From: Dickeya aquatica | Lineage (GTDB): Bacteria; Pseudomonadota; Gammaproteobacteria; Enterobacterales; Enterobacteriaceae | Assembly (NCBI RefSeq): GCF_900095885.1 | Contig: NZ_LT615367.1 | Span: forward strand, 4,402,001-4,466,000 | Direction: 5' to 3' | DNA length: 64,000 nt | In this document: in pieces, positions 56,397 to 64,000 of the stretch | Layout of the letters: each line of letters begins with the position of its first letter | How positions within the stretch are numbered: the stretch's first letter is position 1 | Translations under genes and position numbers: made by a program | The notes under the pieces: model-generated | The model's input: only the letters and a program-made list of their open reading frames with translations | Told to the model about the DNA's origin: nothing | Database searches by the model: none

Positions 56397-56719
56397 CACG
56401 GTCTTCCTCTGTTTAAAAAACGGATTGCGCACTAGCGCCATTGTGCTGAAAAGGAGCTGTCACCGGCAGTGGCCCGAAGGTCATTTATCGATATATTTGG
56501 GCCAGGTTGTTATTTATCATTACGCCGTGATTAGAAAATAACGTCTGATTCAGTCAGTCATCAATTAAATATTTACAATCGAAACTACTTCGTTTTTTAT
56601 TTTTAAATTTAAAATAAGAAAAAATTGCTACCAGAAAATGATTGTTCAGGATAGTATTTATTCTGAAAAAGCCAGCATTGGTTTATTTACACCACTCCTT
56701 TATGGACAAAGGAAATAAT
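56397..56719. other. AT-rich divergent promoter region between the MBL and hppD genes
   Basis: About 320 bases, rich in A/T runs around 56580-56630. It should contain both promoters. I see no gene and no clear operator. Confidence 0.5.
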
Positions 56720-57805
56720 ATGACTCATTTATTCGATAACCCTCTTAATCTGAATGGATTCGCCTTTGTAGAGTTTGTTACCGGTTCACCAGAAACTCTG
56801 TCTTCACTCTTTATTTCTCTCGGTTTTACTCGCGTTGCGCACCATCGCCGCCGGGACATCACGCTATTTCGACAAAACAATATTAACTTTCTCATTAGTC
56901 ACTCAACGTCTGGTTTCCCTCACACCTTTTTACAAGAGCATGGTAGTGGTGCCTGTGGCGTCGGTTTTTATGTAAACGATGCGGCACAAGCTTATGAGCA
57001 GGCACTCCAGTCTGGTGCTAAACCGGCGGTTCAGGGCGTCAATCACGGTGAAATCATGGTCCCGGCAATTGAAGGTATTGGCGGCTCTCGTATTTATTTC
57101 ATCGAAAAATACTCGGATGACCTGGATGTTTTCGATATTAATTTTGACTTTATCTCCGGTGTAGAAAGAAAGCCAAAAGGATTTGGCCTGCATACACTTG
57201 ACCACTTAACCAATAATGTCTATCAGGGCAGAATGGAATATTGGGCTGAATTTTATCACCGGATATTTAATTTCCAGCAAATTCGTTATTTTGATATCGC
57301 AGGTGAATACAGCGGGCTGCACTCCAAAGCCATGATGGCCCCCGATGGGAAAATTCGTATTCCACTCAATGAAGAAGCGGAAGGGAGCCAGGGACAAATT
57401 CAGGAATTTCTGCGCCGCTTTAATGGTGAAGGTATTCAGCATATTGCAATGCAGACAGACAATATTCTGACCACGCTGGATAAACTGCGCCAGGCCGGTG
57501 TCCCGCTCATGACTGCCCCTTCCGACAGCTATTACCAGATGGTGGAAGAGCGTCTGCCGGGCCACGGCAGAAACCTTGCAGCGCTACAGTCTCGCGGCAT
57601 TCTGATTGATGGTAATACCGAGAACGGGCAGAAGAAGTTATTGCTGCAAATCTTCTCAGAAACGCTGATCGGGCCACTGTTTTTTGAATTCATCGAACGA
57701 GACGGTGACGAAGGCTTTGGCGAAGGCAATTTCAAAGCGCTGTTTGAATCCATGGAGCGTGACCAGCTGGCGCGCGGGGAAATCAACGTCACAGGCGCGG
57801 CGTAG
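56720..57805 (+). CDS. hppD: 4-hydroxyphenylpyruvate dioxygenase
   Basis: 361 residues from MTHLFDNPLNLNGFAFVEF, with AAAGGA upstream. Two vicinal-oxygen-chelate repeats; the iron ligands are the histidine in HTLDHLTNNV, the histidine in EGIQHIAMQTDNI and the glutamate in FFEFIERDGDEGFGEGNFKALFES. It converts 4-hydroxyphenylpyruvate to homogentisate. No homogentisate dioxygenase, fumarylacetoacetase or isomerase gene is near, so homogentisate may accumulate and polymerise to pyomelanin, unless the later enzymes lie elsewhere. Confidence 0.93.
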   Translation: MTHLFDNPLNLNGFAFVEFVTGSPETLSSLFISLGFTRVAHHRRRDITLFRQNNINFLISHSTSGFPHTFLQEHGSGACGVGFYVNDAAQAYEQALQSGAKPAVQGVNHGEIMVPAIEGIGGSRIYFIEKYSDDLDVFDINFDFISGVERKPKGFGLHTLDHLTNNVYQGRMEYWAEFYHRIFNFQQIRYFDIAGEYSGLHSKAMMAPDGKIRIPLNEEAEGSQGQIQEFLRRFNGEGIQHIAMQTDNILTTLDKLRQAGVPLMTAPSDSYYQMVEERLPGHGRNLAALQSRGILIDGNTENGQKKLLLQIFSETLIGPLFFEFIERDGDEGFGEGNFKALFESMERDQLARGEINVTGAA

Positions 57806-57865
57806 CACCACCTCGTTATTTATCGGGGCGGCTCTGGCGAACCACAAGGCCGACCCCAGAGGCGT

Positions 57866-57896
57866 GCCAGTCACGCTATCCATTAACACGACTGGC
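57866..57896. terminator. Weak hairpin between convergent hppD and HxlR genes
   Basis: GCCAGTC / GACTGGC with a 17-base loop and no T-run; it could serve either convergent gene. Confidence 0.3.
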
Positions 57897-57918
57897 GGCC
57901 TGCTACCTGTTTTTTACA

Positions 57919-58305
57919 TCAGGCGTTATCCGTTTTTTGCCCATAGGCTTTGCGCGCTTCACAAATGGTACGGTGGTGCGCATCCGCCCATTGCATCAGC
58001 GTTTTCATCGGTTGCAGAAAAGAGCGCCCCAGTTCGGTGAGCTGGTATTCCACCCGCGGCGGCACTTCCGCATAAATCGTACGCCGGACAAAGCCATCCT
58101 GCTCCAGCAACTTCAATGTCTTGGAGAGCATTTGCCTGGATATGTCGCCAATACGACGCATCAGTTCATTAAAGCGCAGCGTGCCCTCACTCAGGGTTTC
58201 CAGCACCAGCAGGCTCCACTGATCGCCAATACGATCCAACACATCACGTATCGGACACGGCTGTTCAAAGACAAAAACCTCTTTTTCAATAACGGATTTT
58301 GGCAT
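57919..58305 (-). CDS. HxlR-family transcriptional regulator
   Basis: 128 residues from MPKSVIEKEVFVFEQPCPIRDVLDRIGDQWSLLVLETLSEG. The winged helix region FNELMRRIGDISRQMLSKTLKLLEQDGFVRRTIYAEVPPRVEYQLTELG is characteristic, and the N-terminal CPIRDVLDRIGDQW cysteine is the usual sensor of oxidative or electrophile stress. GTGGAG lies upstream of ATG 58305. It is divergent from the NAD(P)-binding gene, whose operator-like palindrome lies between. Confidence 0.9.
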   Translation of the reverse strand: MPKSVIEKEVFVFEQPCPIRDVLDRIGDQWSLLVLETLSEGTLRFNELMRRIGDISRQMLSKTLKLLEQDGFVRRTIYAEVPPRVEYQLTELGRSFLQPMKTLMQWADAHHRTICEARKAYGQKTDNA

Positions 58306-58396
58306 CGCATACTCCACAATGGTCAGCGTTTGATGACCAGGTAACACAACGGTGACGTCTTGCGCAGCAATCGGGCTTTACGCATAATCCCCCAAT

Positions 58397-58413
58397 GGTC
58401 TACATATTAGACC
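58397..58413. promoter_or_regulatory. Operator-like palindrome between the HxlR and oxidoreductase genes
   Basis: GGTCTACATATTAGACC: perfect 6-base arms around five bases, 33 bases before the oxidoreductase start. A likely target of the divergent HxlR protein. Confidence 0.6.
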
Positions 58414-58445
58414 TTTCCCCTAATGAAGACTATAAGGAATGGAAC

Positions 58446-59057
58446 ATGGCTCATATTGCACTGATCGGTGCCTCTGGCAACGCAGGCTCACAGATTCTAA
58501 AAGAGTTGTCCGACCGTGGTCATCAGATAACCGCGATTGCGCGTCATCCTGAGAACATCGTCTCGCTGCCTGGCGTTAGCGCTAAAAAAGGGGATGTGTT
58601 TGATGCCGCCGGGCTGACGGCGTTGCTGGCTGGCCACGACGCCGTCATCAGCTCCGTCCATTTTACCAGCAGCGATCCGCAGATTCTTATCGACGCCGTG
58701 CGCGCGGCAGGAGTGAAGCGCTATCTGGTGGTCGGTGGTGCCGGTAGTTTGTTGGTCGCACCGGGTCAGCGTCTGGTAGATCAACCTGGCTTTCCAGAGG
58801 CTTACAAAGCGGAAGCCACCAAAGGTGCCGATTTTCTCGAACTGCTGAAAACCGTCAACGACCTGGACTGGACGTTCCTGTCGCCGTCCATGATGTTTAT
58901 CGACGGTGAACGTACCTGCACCTTCCGTCTTGGTAAAGACGAGCTGTTGACCAACGAACAAGGCAGCAGCATCTCTTTTGCAGACTACGCCATTGCCTTG
59001 GTGGATGAAGTGGAAAAACCGCAGCACATCCGCCAGCGCTTCACCGTTGGCTACTGA
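58446..59057 (+). CDS. NAD(P)-binding oxidoreductase, NmrA/atypical SDR type
   Basis: 203 residues from MAHIALIGASGNAGSQILKELSDRGHQITAIAR; the GASGNAG motif binds NAD(P). The segment KRYLVVGGAGSLLVAPGQRLVD is typical of YwnB/YesF-like proteins that sit beside HxlR or MarR regulators and respond to stress. ATG 58446 follows AAGGAATGGAAC. The catalytic YxxxK pair of classic SDRs is not obvious, so it may be a sensor rather than an enzyme. Confidence 0.83.
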   Translation: MAHIALIGASGNAGSQILKELSDRGHQITAIARHPENIVSLPGVSAKKGDVFDAAGLTALLAGHDAVISSVHFTSSDPQILIDAVRAAGVKRYLVVGGAGSLLVAPGQRLVDQPGFPEAYKAEATKGADFLELLKTVNDLDWTFLSPSMMFIDGERTCTFRLGKDELLTNEQGSSISFADYAIALVDEVEKPQHIRQRFTVGY

Positions 59058-59165
59058 GTCACACTCAATGTGGCAGGGACAACATTCCTGTGTCCAGGCG
59101 ATGTCCCTTTTCCCTCGGCAGGCGGCGGGTTTTCCGCTGCCTGTTTTTTCCGCCACGCCCCTGGA

Positions 59166-59645
59166 TTATTCCTGTGCGACCTGTAACAGACTGTCGCCTT
59201 CCAGCCGGTAACGAATCCACTCGTTTTGCGGCGCTGCGCCCAAACTGTTGTAGAAATCAATGGCAGGCTGATTCCAGTCCAGCACACTCCACTCCAGCCG
59301 TCCGCAACCGCGTTCAACTGCCAGACGCGCGATATATTTCAGCAATGCCTTGCCCGCCCCATAACCGCGATAGTGCGGCGAGACATACAAATCTTCCAGA
59401 TAAATACCGTTACGCCCAAGCCAGGTGGAGTAACTGGTGAAAAATACCGCAAACCCGATAGGTTCACCGTTCCATTCACACATCAGCGCTTCGGTACAGG
59501 CACCTTCGCCAAACAGCGTTTGCTCAATCTCCTGCTGGTTGGTTTTCACCTCGTGCAGCGCTTTCTCATACTCGGCCAGTTCACGAATAAAATTCAGAAT
59601 GGTGGCGGAATCCTGCTGCGCCGCCCAACGGATACGTAAGCTCAT
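59166..59645 (-). CDS. GNAT N-acetyltransferase, diamine acetyltransferase-like
   Basis: 159 residues from MSLRIRWAAQQDSATILNFIRELAEYEKALHEV. The acetyl-CoA loop LYVSPHYRGYGAGKALLKY and the C-terminal EWSVLDWNQPAIDFYNSLGA are the pattern of SSAT-like enzymes that acetylate polyamines or related amines. It lies 98 bases upstream of, and in the same direction as, nothing obvious: arnF lies upstream of it on the minus strand, so read-through from the arn operon is possible. Confidence 0.86.
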   Translation of the reverse strand: MSLRIRWAAQQDSATILNFIRELAEYEKALHEVKTNQQEIEQTLFGEGACTEALMCEWNGEPIGFAVFFTSYSTWLGRNGIYLEDLYVSPHYRGYGAGKALLKYIARLAVERGCGRLEWSVLDWNQPAIDFYNSLGAAPQNEWIRYRLEGDSLLQVAQE

Positions 59646-59743
59646 AAAAAACGTCCTGTGAGTCAAAGCGAAAACGATAACCGGGAAGCGGGCAATGGAA
59701 AAGAGAAACCCGTGCCGCCCGGTATCGTCGTGTCAGGCAAGTG

Positions 59744-60142
59744 TCAGGATTTATCATTCAGACGTGGCGGATGGCGGCTACACACCAGCCAGACACCGCC
59801 AATAATCAGCGCGATCGCCAGCAATTTGCCGGTGCTGAAGGTATCAGGGAAAATCGGCAGCGCCACCGCCAGCCCCCACACCAGCACGTAGCTGAGGCTT
59901 AACAGCGGGTAGGCGCGGCTCAGCGGTAAAAAACGCAGCGCATTAAACCAGCACAGCATTGATAACGCATACGCCAGCAGCCCGGCGAACACCGCGGCAG
60001 CGGCCAGCGGCAATGCCAGCGCGGCGAACATAAATGGCAGCGGTTCGGTCAATTCCGGGAGCTGGGACATCCCCCATTTCATCGATAATTGTGCCGCACT
60101 CACCAGCAGCACACTCAATAATGCCCATCCATAGCCTTTCAC
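59744..60142 (-). CDS. arnF: L-Ara4N-phosphoundecaprenol flippase subunit ArnF
   Basis: 132 residues with four helices of the EmrE-like small transporter fold; the start GTG 60142 overlaps arnE by four bases. SRAYPLLSLSYVLVW is diagnostic of ArnE/ArnF. With ArnE it moves undecaprenyl-phosphate-L-Ara4N to the periplasmic side, where ArnT uses it. Last gene of the arn operon. Confidence 0.92.
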   Translation of the reverse strand: MKGYGWALLSVLLVSAAQLSMKWGMSQLPELTEPLPFMFAALALPLAAAAVFAGLLAYALSMLCWFNALRFLPLSRAYPLLSLSYVLVWGLAVALPIFPDTFSTGKLLAIALIIGGVWLVCSRHPPRLNDKS

Positions 60143-60477
60143 ACGCTCACTCCCATCAGAATGACTCCGAGCACAATTAGCACAATCCCCACTGACTGAC
60201 GCACGCTAATCGCTTCCTGCCATAGCCAGCGCGCCGCCAGCGCCACCAGAATAAAATTCAGGCTCAACATCGGATAGGCCACACTGACAGCCACACGCTG
60301 CAATATCGCCAGCCACAGCAACATCGCCAGCCCTAACAACAACACACTGATGCCCATCCACAGCAAAATATGTGTACGCCGGGTGCCGCCGCCCTGCCAG
60401 CTTGCCGCCTGTTTTTGACTGAGCTGGCCTGCGCAGGTGAGTAAACTGACCAGCAAAATCAACGCATAATCGGTCAT
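60139..60477 (-). CDS. arnE: L-Ara4N-phosphoundecaprenol flippase subunit ArnE
   Basis: 112 residues from [25 protein letters not shown], with four helices; [31 protein letters not shown] is the paired family motif. Overlaps arnT and arnF by four bases each. Partner of ArnF in the inner membrane. Confidence 0.92.
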   Translation of the reverse strand: MTDYALILLVSLLTCAGQLSQKQAASWQGGGTRRTHILLWMGISVLLLGLAMLLWLAILQRVAVSVAYPMLSLNFILVALAARWLWQEAISVRQSVGIVLIVLGVILMGVSV

Positions 60478-62123
60478 TGCTGGCGATACCACAGCAAGGC
60501 AACGCGCCCCTGCCGGTAAGTATTGTCCGCCGCAGGTACACCGACTATCGGATCATTTTCCGAAGAGAACATCAGCACCAGCGAGACATTCCCCTCACGC
60601 CGATGAGCCGCCAGCCAATCGGCAAATGCCGCTTTAGATACCATTCGGTGAGCGCTGTCCGGGTATGACAAGCCATACTCCAGCTCACCCGTATTGTCAT
60701 ACATCAGGATATCGCTGCGCTTTTGCTCCCAGGCGATAGCTGATGCCATCCCCACGCTGTCGGCCAGAATATAGCGACTCTGCGAGAGCGGCGAGGCCAC
60801 ATTACGCACAAACCACTGTGGGTTCTTGGTTTCCACCACGCGCTGGGGGATTGCCATGCCTATCAGCAATGCAATACCCAGCGGGCAGGCCGCCGCCCAA
60901 TACCAGCGTGTTGGGGCGCGCAGCAGCGTCCATCCCCCCACCAGCGCCCAAAACAGGAATCCCGCGACACCCAGCAGCACTTTCGTGGTTTCTTGCGGCT
61001 GATAGAGCGGGCGACCCATTCCCCACGGAGCCAGCACCAGCAGCACAACCAACGCGCACAGCAGGCCGAACACCAGATTGATCCAGCCATTGATGGTTAA
61101 CAGGCGATGGTTGAGTAGCGTGGTGGCGCGCCGCGCCATTAACAGCGCCAGCGGCGCAAAGCACGGCAGAATATAGGTTGGCAGTTTCCCTTTGGCGACG
61201 CTAAATAACAGGAACGGCATCACCGCCCAGCTCAATAAGTAAAACACGCCGCGCTGCTGGTGGCGCTCACGCCAGCCAAAGCCTAACGAGGCAGGCAACA
61301 GCGCCAGCCACGGCAGCGCACCGGCAACCAGAACCGGCAGGTAATACCAGAATGGCGCTTTGTGCTGTGCATTTTCCGAATCGGCAAAACGCTGAATATG
61401 CTCGACCCAAAAGAAATAATGCCAGAAATCCGGCTCCTGACGCGCAACCGCCAGCGCCCAGGGGAGCGACACCAGCACCGCGCTGACAATCGCCAGCGGC
61501 CCATACAGCAGCACCTCTTTCCAGCGTTTTTCCAGCGCCACCCACGGCAGCACCGCTATCACCGGCACCGCCAGCGCCAGAAACCCTTTGGTCATAAAGC
61601 CCATGGCGCACACGACCCCCAGCAGCAGGTAGCCGCCGACCTTGCTGGCGCGAGTGACAGCCTGCGTCGCCGCCCAAAAGCTGCACATGGCCGCTGCCAG
61701 CCACAGCGTCACTATCGGGTCGAGCACCGCATAGGTGCCGATGCCGTAGACCAGAAAACAGCTCAGGTAAATGGCCGCCGCCAGCAACGAGGTTCGCCGG
61801 TGTTGCCATAAGCGCTCCGCCAGCCAGTAAACCAGCAGCGCGGTCAGCAGAATCGAGAACACCGCACCGGCGCGCACCCCGGCATTGTTATCACCCAGCA
61901 GCCACTGGCCGATACTGTTCACCCAGTAACCGGCAATCGGTTTTTCAAAATAGCGAATGCCGAAAAAATGCGGCGCTACCCAGTTGCCACCGGCCAGCAT
62001 TTCCCGGCTGATTTCCGCATAGCGGGTTTCATCCGGCTGCCACAACAGGCGGCCATTGAGCGGAATAAAGTAATAAAGCAGCAACAACGCCGCCCACAGC
62101 GTTGTCTGACGTGCGTATTTCAT
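60474..62123 (-). CDS. arnT: L-Ara4N transferase ArnT
   Basis: 549 residues, near the usual 550. About twelve helices; the first periplasmic loop has the catalytic segment [25 protein letters not shown] and FEKPIAGYW. It transfers L-Ara4N to lipid A phosphates on the periplasmic face, lowering negative charge and giving resistance to polymyxin and cationic peptides. ATG 62123 overlaps the arnD stop by a single base-pair set (ATGA). Confidence 0.96.
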   Translation of the reverse strand: MKYARQTTLWAALLLLYYFIPLNGRLLWQPDETRYAEISREMLAGGNWVAPHFFGIRYFEKPIAGYWVNSIGQWLLGDNNAGVRAGAVFSILLTALLVYWLAERLWQHRRTSLLAAAIYLSCFLVYGIGTYAVLDPIVTLWLAAAMCSFWAATQAVTRASKVGGYLLLGVVCAMGFMTKGFLALAVPVIAVLPWVALEKRWKEVLLYGPLAIVSAVLVSLPWALAVARQEPDFWHYFFWVEHIQRFADSENAQHKAPFWYYLPVLVAGALPWLALLPASLGFGWRERHQQRGVFYLLSWAVMPFLLFSVAKGKLPTYILPCFAPLALLMARRATTLLNHRLLTINGWINLVFGLLCALVVLLVLAPWGMGRPLYQPQETTKVLLGVAGFLFWALVGGWTLLRAPTRWYWAAACPLGIALLIGMAIPQRVVETKNPQWFVRNVASPLSQSRYILADSVGMASAIAWEQKRSDILMYDNTGELEYGLSYPDSAHRMVSKAAFADWLAAHRREGNVSLVLMFSSENDPIVGVPAADNTYRQGRVALLWYRQQ

Positions 62124-63022
62124 CAGGCCGTCTCCCCGGTCTGTTGGCACCCCAGCCAGCCATCGCGCCCGGCAAGGGAGCCGCGCACTACGCGCCCGAC
62201 GGGTAATGTTGAGAGGTCATCAGGTAACAGTTCACTGAGCGGGCAAAAGCGAATCCCCTCCTGCTCTGCCAGCGCCAGCAGTTCACTAAACTGTGAACTC
62301 ATGACAATGCCTTCGACTTCGGCATGAATGGTATAGACCGGCGTACCCTTATCCTGATGAATTTTATCGAGAATATAGCGGTTAAATTCTGCCGCGCTGG
62401 TTTCGCGCCCCACCGCTTCATCCCAGGTCGGCAACGTCACCGGAATTTGTACCGTACCGGTGCTGCCGTCGTTAAGCAGCGGGCGAAACGGTGCCTGGCC
62501 GCGGCAATCACTGTTGTAGCGAAAACCGAATGACTGCTTGGCCTCAACCGTGGTTTGGTCTGCCCGCCAGCCCGCCACCGCCGAACACCTTACCGGCTGG
62601 CCGGTAATCGACTGCAACGCCTCGTAAGCGAGCCGAGTCTGCTGTTCCATTTTGGCCTGATCCCACACGCCTGCCCAGGTTTGCCAGGCAAAGTGATCCC
62701 AGGCGTGCAGCCCTACCTCATGGCGCTTCGCCGCTGCGCGGATAGGCTCCGGCAAGCCACGGCCAATCACCCGGCCCGGCCATGCCGTCCCTGCCAGCAA
62801 AATGTCCCAGCCATACAGCGATGCTGCGCGTGAGCGCAGCATTTTCCACAAAAATACAGGGCGAATCAGACGCCAGAGGTGACGCCCCATGTTGTCAGGC
62901 CCGACGCTGAAGAAAAAACTGCCGCGAATGTCATACACATCGAGCAACTCCAGCAAACGCGGCACCCCGACTCGGGTGCCTCGCCAGGTATCGACATCAA
63001 TCCGTAACCCTACTTTTCTCAT
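62123..63022 (-). CDS. arnD: 4-deoxy-4-formamido-L-arabinose-phosphoundecaprenol deformylase ArnD
   Basis: 299 residues from [34 protein letters not shown]. The NodB-like deacetylase motifs ([25 protein letters not shown]) are intact. It removes the formyl group from the lipid-linked sugar before flipping. AGGA lies upstream of the ATG, 13 bases after the arnA stop. Confidence 0.95.
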   Translation of the reverse strand: MRKVGLRIDVDTWRGTRVGVPRLLELLDVYDIRGSFFFSVGPDNMGRHLWRLIRPVFLWKMLRSRAASLYGWDILLAGTAWPGRVIGRGLPEPIRAAAKRHEVGLHAWDHFAWQTWAGVWDQAKMEQQTRLAYEALQSITGQPVRCSAVAGWRADQTTVEAKQSFGFRYNSDCRGQAPFRPLLNDGSTGTVQIPVTLPTWDEAVGRETSAAEFNRYILDKIHQDKGTPVYTIHAEVEGIVMSSQFSELLALAEQEGIRFCPLSELLPDDLSTLPVGRVVRGSLAGRDGWLGCQQTGETA

Positions 63023-63035
63023 TCGCAGTCCTGTT

Positions 63036-64000
63036 TTATTCGCCGTCCTGACTAAACTGCCCGTTCTCAACGGTCTGGAGGAAGAAGTCCAGCGTTTCTG
63101 CCACGGTTTTTTCCATCTCAATCGAAGGCTGCCAGTTCAACAGACGTTTGGCATTACGGATGCTCGGTTTGCGGTGCTCCACATCCTGATAGCCTTTGCC
63201 GTAGTAGCTGCTGCTTTCCACTTCACGGAAACCGGCAAACGGCGGGAACTGGTTACGCAGCGGGTGCTTCTCAAAGCTCTCCAGCAGCTGTTCTGCCAGC
63301 TGGCGAATGCTCGCTTCGTTGTCCGGGTTGCCGATGTTGATGATTTGCCCGTCGCACACACCATTTTTGTTTTCGATGATGCGGAACAGCGCTTCAATCC
63401 CGTCTTTGATGTCGGTAAAGCAGCGTTTCTGCCGACCACCGTCCACCAGCTTGATAGGCGAGCCTTCCACCAGGTTCAGGATCAACTGGGTGATGGCGCG
63501 AGAGCTGCCGATACGCGCGGCATTCAGGTTATCCAGACGCGGCCCCATCCAGTTGAACGGACGGAACAGGGTGAAACGCAGCCCCTCTTTTTCGCCGTAA
63601 GCCCAGATAACGCGATCCAGCAGTTGCTTGGATACCGAGTAAATCCAGCGCTGTTTGTTGATAGGCCCGACGATAAGGTTAGAGTTGTCTTCGTCGAACA
63701 CCGGGTCGGTAGACATGCCGTACACTTCAGACGTGGACGGGAAAATGATGCGTTTTTTGTACTTCACGCAATCACGGATGGTTTTCAGGTTCTCTTCGAA
63801 ATCCAGCTCGAACACGCGCAGCGGGTTACGGGTGTACTCAATCGGCGTAGCGATGGCCACCAGCGGCAGCACCACATCACATTTTTTGATGTGGTATTCA
63901 ATCCACTCAGAGTGAATGCTGATATCGCCTTCCACGAAGTGGAAACGCGGATTACCGAGGAAGCGCTCAATGGCATCGGAACTGATGTCCAGCCCGAACA
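63036..64000 (-). CDS. arnA: Bifunctional UDP-L-Ara4N formyltransferase/UDP-glucuronate decarboxylase ArnA, 3' part
   Basis: Only the C-terminal ~320 residues are inside the window; the frame runs off the right edge. They form the SDR-type decarboxylase domain ([43 protein letters not shown] with the catalytic Ser; [19 protein letters not shown] with Yxxx[14 protein letters not shown]). It makes the UDP-4-keto-pentose from UDP-glucuronate; the missing N-terminal domain would formylate UDP-L-Ara4N. arnB and arnC are expected beyond the window. Confidence 0.96.
   Translation of the reverse strand, partial: FGLDISSDAIERFLGNPRFHFVEGDISIHSEWIEYHIKKCDVVLPLVAIATPIEYTRNPLRVFELDFEENLKTIRDCVKYKKRIIFPSTSEVYGMSTDPVFDEDNSNLIVGPINKQRWIYSVSKQLLDRVIWAYGEKEGLRFTLFRPFNWMGPRLDNLNAARIGSSRAITQLILNLVEGSPIKLVDGGRQKRCFTDIKDGIEALFRIIENKNGVCDGQIINIGNPDNEASIRQLAEQLLESFEKHPLRNQFPPFAGFREVESSSYYGKGYQDVEHRKPSIRNAKRLLNWQPSIEMEKTVAETLDFFLQTVENGQFSQDGE

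Overview
The window is a stretch of an Enterobacterales chromosome, most likely a soft-rot Pectobacteriaceae (Dickeya-like). The evidence is the conserved gyrB-recF-dnaN-dnaA // rpmH-rnpA-yidD-yidC-mnmE block, the gor-rlmJ-prlC-rsmJ neighbourhood, an arn lipid A modification operon, and many sugar and ABC uptake genes in GC-rich DNA. Genus-level placement is inference. No tRNA, rRNA, CRISPR array, insertion sequence or prophage was seen.

Layout. 1-8.7 kb: a frameshifted ferric-reductase-like gene, a RutR-like TetR regulator, a complete NMT1/THI5-type ABC importer, a class III aminotransferase and a YdfG-like dehydrogenase. The set looks like a nitrogen-scavenging module (pyrimidine or beta-alanine type). 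Two sigma-54-like promoters and an NtrC-like site support that reading. 8.7-13.5 kb: an AraC regulator and a tightly overlapped three-gene operon (thermostable-hemolysin family protein, AMP-forming ligase, TauD-like dioxygenase), followed by visibly AT-rich DNA. This looks like an acquired small-molecule pathway with no product I can name. 13.5-23 kb: a small DUF1471 protein, then an oligopeptide-type ABC importer joined to a luciferase-like flavin monooxygenase and a double carboxymuconolactone-decarboxylase-type protein, followed by a MocR regulator. 23-26.9 kb: glucokinase, a DUF3861 gene divergent from a MarR gene with two operator-like palindromes, a GNAT enzyme, an Lrp/AsnC regulator and a YitT-type membrane protein. 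26.9-30.7 kb: an MBOAT plus two SGNH hydrolases, a polymer O-acetylation cassette.

31-50 kb is core genome: gorA, rbn, rlmJ, a DUF2623 gene, prlC, rsmJ, an Fsr-like MFS exporter, then the replication/ribosome block. The dnaA-rpmH gap carries a perfect DnaA box, a cluster of GATC sites and a strong rpmH promoter. 50-54.4 kb: a beta-glucoside bglF-bglB-bglG operon whose leader contains a BglG-type antiterminator overlapping a terminator. 54.6-59.7 kb: small metabolic and regulatory genes (GlxA-type AraC, MBL hydrolase, 4-hydroxyphenylpyruvate dioxygenase, HxlR regulator with a divergent NAD(P)-binding protein, GNAT). 59.7-64 kb: arnA(partial)-D-T-E-F on the minus strand, which adds L-Ara4N to lipid A and confers cationic peptide resistance.

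Nearly all multi-gene units show 4-base start/stop overlaps, which supports the operon assignments. Start sites were chosen from visible ribosome binding sites and family N-termini. All functional names rest on recognised motifs and remembered family sequences; no search was run.
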